Source: Methyloversatilis universalis EHg5 (GTDB lineage Bacteria; Pseudomonadota; Gammaproteobacteria; Burkholderiales; Rhodocyclaceae). From it: a stretch of DNA of 64,000 nucleotides. The stretch lies in contig NZ_KB900539.1 of the NCBI RefSeq assembly GCF_000378945.1, positions 737,241 through 801,240 on the forward strand. The letters are read 5' to 3'. Shown here in pieces: positions 61,335 to 64,000 of this stretch; the stretch's first letter is position 1, and each line of letters begins with the position of its first letter. The notes beneath the pieces are model-generated. The model had not been told where the DNA came from. It did no database searches and saw nothing but the letters and a program-made list of their open reading frames with translations. The position numbers and the translations under genes are program-made.

Positions 61335-61450
61335 TCCACGGCCCGGACTCTGCGCCCCGCATCTGTGCCTGAGGTGAATCAACTCCGCTGAATCTGTTCC
61401 TGTCCGCCCGCGGCGGGTGTACTGCCGGCATCCCTTTCCGGAGCCTGCAG

Positions 61451-62848
61451 ATGAACACCGATACGACGCTGGCGGGCAGCGCGGACGTGGTCCGCGCCGT
61501 GCCGCTCACCTTTCATCCCCGCCCGGGCACGGTGCATGCGCGCGCCGTGTCCGGGCGCTTCAACACCTGGCGCTGGGCCATGGTGTGGCTCACCCAGCTC
61601 GTTTTCTACGGTGGTGTGTGGCTGCCCTGGCGCGATGGCGATGCGGTGCGGCCGGCGCTGTGGATGGACATTCCGCACGAGCGGCTCTACCTGTTCGACC
61701 AGGTGCTGTGGCCGCAGGACGCGCTGCTGTTCGCTTTCGTGCTCATCGTCGCGGCGCTGGCGCTGTTCTTCGTGACCGCGCTGGCCGGCCGGCTGTTCTG
61801 CGGCTTCGCCTGTCCGCAGACGGTGTACACGATGATGTTCAGCTGGATCGAGGCGCGCATCGAGGGCAAGCCGGCGGCGCGACGCGCGCTGGACGCCGCG
61901 CCGTGGGGCCCGCGCAAGATCGCGATCAAGGGCGTCAAGCACGCGCTGTGGTGGGTGCTGGCGGCCTGGACCGCGATCACCTTCGTCGGCTACTTCACGC
62001 CGATACGCGATCTGCTGCCGCGGCTCACCACCTGGGACGTGGGCATGTGGGAAGGTTTCTGGCTCGTTTTCTACGCCAGCTTCACCTGTGTGCAGGCCGG
62101 TTTCGCGCGCGAGGCGGTGTGCCAGCACATGTGTCCGTATTCGCGCTTTCAGGGCGTGATGACCGATGCGCACACCCGCCAGGTCGGCTATGACAGGCTG
62201 CGCGGCGAGCCGCGCGCGTCCGCCCGCAGCGTGGGTGCCGGCGACTGCGTGGACTGCACGATCTGCGTGCAGGTGTGCCCGACCGGCATCGACATCCGCG
62301 ACGGCGTGCAGTACGCCTGCATCAACTGCGGCCTGTGCGTCGATGCCTGCGACAGCGTGATGGACAGGGTGGGCCGGGCGCGCGGGCTGATCCGGTTCGC
62401 CTCGGAGCATCAGCTCGCAGGTCGCGACCTGCGCCGTCCGCGAATCCGGGCTGCCGTCTATGCGGCGCTGATCGCGCTGTGCGCCGGTACCGCGCTGTGG
62501 CTGCTGGCGAACCGGCCGGCGCTGCGGGTGGATGTGCTGCGTGACCGCAGCGTGCTGGCGCGCGAGGCGGCGGATGGCCGGATCGAGAACGCCTACCTGC
62601 TCAAAGTGGCCAACCTGACGCGCCACGAGGTCGACTACGTCGCCCGCGTCGATGGCGTGCCGGGCGCCGCCCTCGTCGGCAGCGGCCAGCTGCGCGTGGC
62701 GGCCAACAGCGTGGCCAGCCTGCGACTCACCGTGGCGGCGCCGGACGACGGCACGCTGCGCGGCGCGCAGCCGCTGGACGTCGTGGTCGCACCCCGCGGG
62801 CGACCGGACGAAAGCGCCCGCGAGCGCAGCCGCTTCCTGTTCCCCTAG
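61451..62848 (+). CDS. ccoG: cytochrome oxidase accessory protein CcoG (FixG/RdxA)
   Basis: A 465-residue inner-membrane protein. N-terminal membrane spans with the conserved RLFCGFACPQTVYTMMF and CQHMCPYSRFQGVM segments come first; two [4Fe-4S] motifs follow (CVDCTICVQVCPTGID and CINCGLCVDAC), then a further span and a periplasmic immunoglobulin-like domain. CcoG reduces copper for cbb3 oxidase assembly. No ccoNOPQ genes are in the window. Ribosome-binding site CCGGAG. Confidence 0.95.
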   Translation: MNTDTTLAGSADVVRAVPLTFHPRPGTVHARAVSGRFNTWRWAMVWLTQLVFYGGVWLPWRDGDAVRPALWMDIPHERLYLFDQVLWPQDALLFAFVLIVAALALFFVTALAGRLFCGFACPQTVYTMMFSWIEARIEGKPAARRALDAAPWGPRKIAIKGVKHALWWVLAAWTAITFVGYFTPIRDLLPRLTTWDVGMWEGFWLVFYASFTCVQAGFAREAVCQHMCPYSRFQGVMTDAHTRQVGYDRLRGEPRASARSVGAGDCVDCTICVQVCPTGIDIRDGVQYACINCGLCVDACDSVMDRVGRARGLIRFASEHQLAGRDLRRPRIRAAVYAALIALCAGTALWLLANRPALRVDVLRDRSVLAREAADGRIENAYLLKVANLTRHEVDYVARVDGVPGAALVGSGQLRVAANSVASLRLTVAAPDDGTLRGAQPLDVVVAPRGRPDESARERSRFLFP

Positions 62849-62858
62849 GCACCGGCAC

Positions 62859-63782
62859 TCAGCCCGTATCCGTCACGCCGGCCGTCCGGCGCCATGCGCC
62901 GGGCGACAGGCCGTAGGCGCGGCGGAAGGTGCGGGTGAGATGGCTCTGGTCGGCGAAGCCGCAGGCGCTGGCGATCTGCGCCAGCGTGAGCGGACCGCGC
63001 AGCAGCGAGTGCACCTGTTGCAGGCGGTGGGCGAGCATCCACTGCTGCGGCGTGCGACCGGTGGTTTCGAGAAAGGCGCGCGTGAAGTGGCTGCGTGACA
63101 GTCCGCAGGCCTCGGCCACGGCGGCGACCGACACGCGGTCGAAGGCGTGGGCAGCCAGGAATTCGCAGGCGATGCGGTGCTGCGCGGCAGACAGTCGGCC
63201 CGGGCGTGCAGGCCGACCTACCGCTCCGCCGTAACTGCGCAGCAGGTGCTGCTGCAGTGTCAGCATCGTTTCGTCGACAAACAGCGGCGCGGCGCAGGCC
63301 GGGTCGGTCAGCGCGGGCAGCAGAGACTGCAGTAGCGCCACGATCACCGGGTCGCGCGTACCGGGCGGTGCGCGCAGCGTGCCGCCGCCGCGCAGGCCGG
63401 CATCCCGCGCGCAGTCCTCCAGCACGGCGGCCGGCAGCTGCACGCGCACGTTGTCGAACGGCGCGTCGTGCGCGCAGCGCCATTCGTCACCCAGATGCGT
63501 GATGGCCAGCGTGCCCGCCGCGTGTCCGCCGCGGAATACCAGCCGTCCGCGTTTCCACAGCCGGTGGGCGGTGAAGTCGCGTCGCTGCACGATGACGCTG
63601 AATGCGTCGACGCAGGGAATGGGCATGCCGACGCCGAGCGGGCCGCCGTCATGGCGCATGCGCACGATGGCGGCGTCGGCCGAATGCAGCATCCACACAT
63701 GCGGGCCGGCCGGACCCGGTACGCCGTTGCGCGGCTCACGCTGGCGGTGGGGTGACCCGGCGTCATGGCCGTCCATGCTCAT
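62859..63782 (-). CDS. AraC-family transcriptional regulator
   Basis: A 307-residue regulator. The N-terminal half is a cupin-like AraC-binding domain (VDAFSVIVQRRDFTAHRLW); the C-terminal two helix-turn-helix units are SVAAVAEACGLSRSHFTRAFLETTGRTPQQWM and TLAQIASACGFADQSHLTRTFRRAYGLSPGAWRR. The start at 63782 (MSMDGHD) is chosen because upstream codons give only low-complexity Ala/Arg/Gly and overlap the transporter gene. It probably controls that transporter. Confidence 0.88.
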   Translation of the reverse strand: MSMDGHDAGSPHRQREPRNGVPGPAGPHVWMLHSADAAIVRMRHDGGPLGVGMPIPCVDAFSVIVQRRDFTAHRLWKRGRLVFRGGHAAGTLAITHLGDEWRCAHDAPFDNVRVQLPAAVLEDCARDAGLRGGGTLRAPPGTRDPVIVALLQSLLPALTDPACAAPLFVDETMLTLQQHLLRSYGGAVGRPARPGRLSAAQHRIACEFLAAHAFDRVSVAAVAEACGLSRSHFTRAFLETTGRTPQQWMLAHRLQQVHSLLRGPLTLAQIASACGFADQSHLTRTFRRAYGLSPGAWRRTAGVTDTG

Positions 63783-63790
63783 GCGGCGGC

Positions 63791-64000
63791 TCAGTGCGGG
63801 TGTGCCGGCACCGGCACCCGTGAAAGCTGCGGGTCGAGCGCGAGGAAGTGATGCACTCTCGGCCGCTCCGGCCCGACATGGAGGCGCAGCGCCTCGCCCT
63901 GCAGGTCGGCGCCCGCTTTCGATACCCGCTGATGCTGGCGCAGGTGCTCGGCCCAGGACTCGACCAGGAACCACTCGACCACGCGTTCGGGGTCTGCCGT
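63791..64000 (-). CDS. C-terminal end of a transporter (MFS-type tail), gene start outside window
   Basis: The minus-strand frame is open to the window edge. The visible 69 residues (VVEWFLVESWAEHLRQHQRVSKAGADLQGEALRLHV then RVHHFLALDP) match the soluble tail commonly found at the end of certain MFS permeases. The stop lies 8 bp from the AraC gene start on the same strand, so the two are probably an operon. Confidence 0.6.
   Translation of the reverse strand, partial: TADPERVVEWFLVESWAEHLRQHQRVSKAGADLQGEALRLHVGPERPRVHHFLALDPQLSRVPVPAHPH

Noticed and set aside
1-64000. CRISPR arrays, tRNA or rRNA genes
   Set aside because: I saw no regularly spaced repeats, no tRNA-like cloverleaf and no rRNA sequence by eye; a tRNAscan or Infernal run would be needed to exclude small RNAs.

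Overview
The window is GC-rich DNA, apart from one visibly AT-richer stretch, and most likely comes from a chromosomal contig of a betaproteobacterium. Three predicted PEP-CTERM proteins, a stacked set of PQQ alcohol dehydrogenases with c-type cytochromes, and full fatty-acid degradation genes suggest a facultative methylotroph or alcohol oxidiser of the Methyloversatilis/Rhodocyclales kind. That assignment is inferred from gene content; no rRNA, tRNA or housekeeping marker is present to settle it.

Layout. 1-4.2 kb: end of a PEP-CTERM protein, an Atm1-like ABC exporter, a DUF4010/MgtC membrane protein and a small HMA-fold protein. 4.2-6.9 kb: a PQQ dehydrogenase of the glucose/quinate type, followed by a small cytochrome with an unusual C-x3-CH haem motif. 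6.9-13.3 kb: an RND efflux operon (permease, adaptor, outer-membrane factor, TetR), divergent from a second TetR gene; each TetR gene has a readable promoter followed by a perfect palindrome. 13.4-26.3 kb: beta-oxidation genes (acyl-CoA dehydrogenase, two thiolases, two bifunctional hydratase/dehydrogenases with opposite domain order, thioesterase, FadL porin, enoyl-CoA hydratase). 26.4-34.9 kb: a truncated-haemoglobin lipoprotein, a DUF3034 protein, two paralogous PQQ methanol/ethanol dehydrogenases, a XoxJ-like binding protein, three cytochrome c paralogues and a GlcG/HbpS-like protein. 35-37.8 kb: a YcgR-like PilZ protein, a phytase-like PEP-CTERM protein and a small membrane protein. 37.8-42.1 kb: NnrS, an NsrR-like Rrf2 regulator, a DUF59 protein, an NnrS-like membrane protein and 5-formyl-THF cyclo-ligase. 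42.1-46 kb: MoxR ATPase, VWA protein and DUF364 protein in a tightly overlapping operon (RavA/ViaA-like). 46-52.3 kb: assorted small genes, a YajR-like transporter, ssb and a ParE-type toxin-antitoxin pair. 52.3-58.9 kb: an AT-richer island. 58.9-64 kb: a MocR regulator, a BrnT-type toxin-antitoxin pair, CcoG, an AraC regulator and the end of a transporter gene.

Two things stand out. First, all three large PQQ dehydrogenase genes have -24/-12 (sigma-54) promoter sequences with exact GG-N10-GC spacing, and each has TGTCTC/GAGACA inverted repeats about 85-150 bp upstream. This suggests one sigma-54 activator, not encoded here, controls them all. The two methanol/ethanol-type paralogues differ at the lanthanide-selecting residue (Asp in one, Ser in the other). 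Second, the island holds one gene of about 1,252 codons cut into three pieces by two inverted copies of the same IS5-family element. Removing each element with one target copy restores a single reading frame. The protein appears to combine a nuclease-like N-terminus, a degenerate NTPase-like middle and a long helical C-terminus, an arrangement seen in some anti-phage sensor proteins. I cannot match it to a described system. The island is bordered on its left by a diverged copy of the first 22 codons of the MocR gene found intact on its right.
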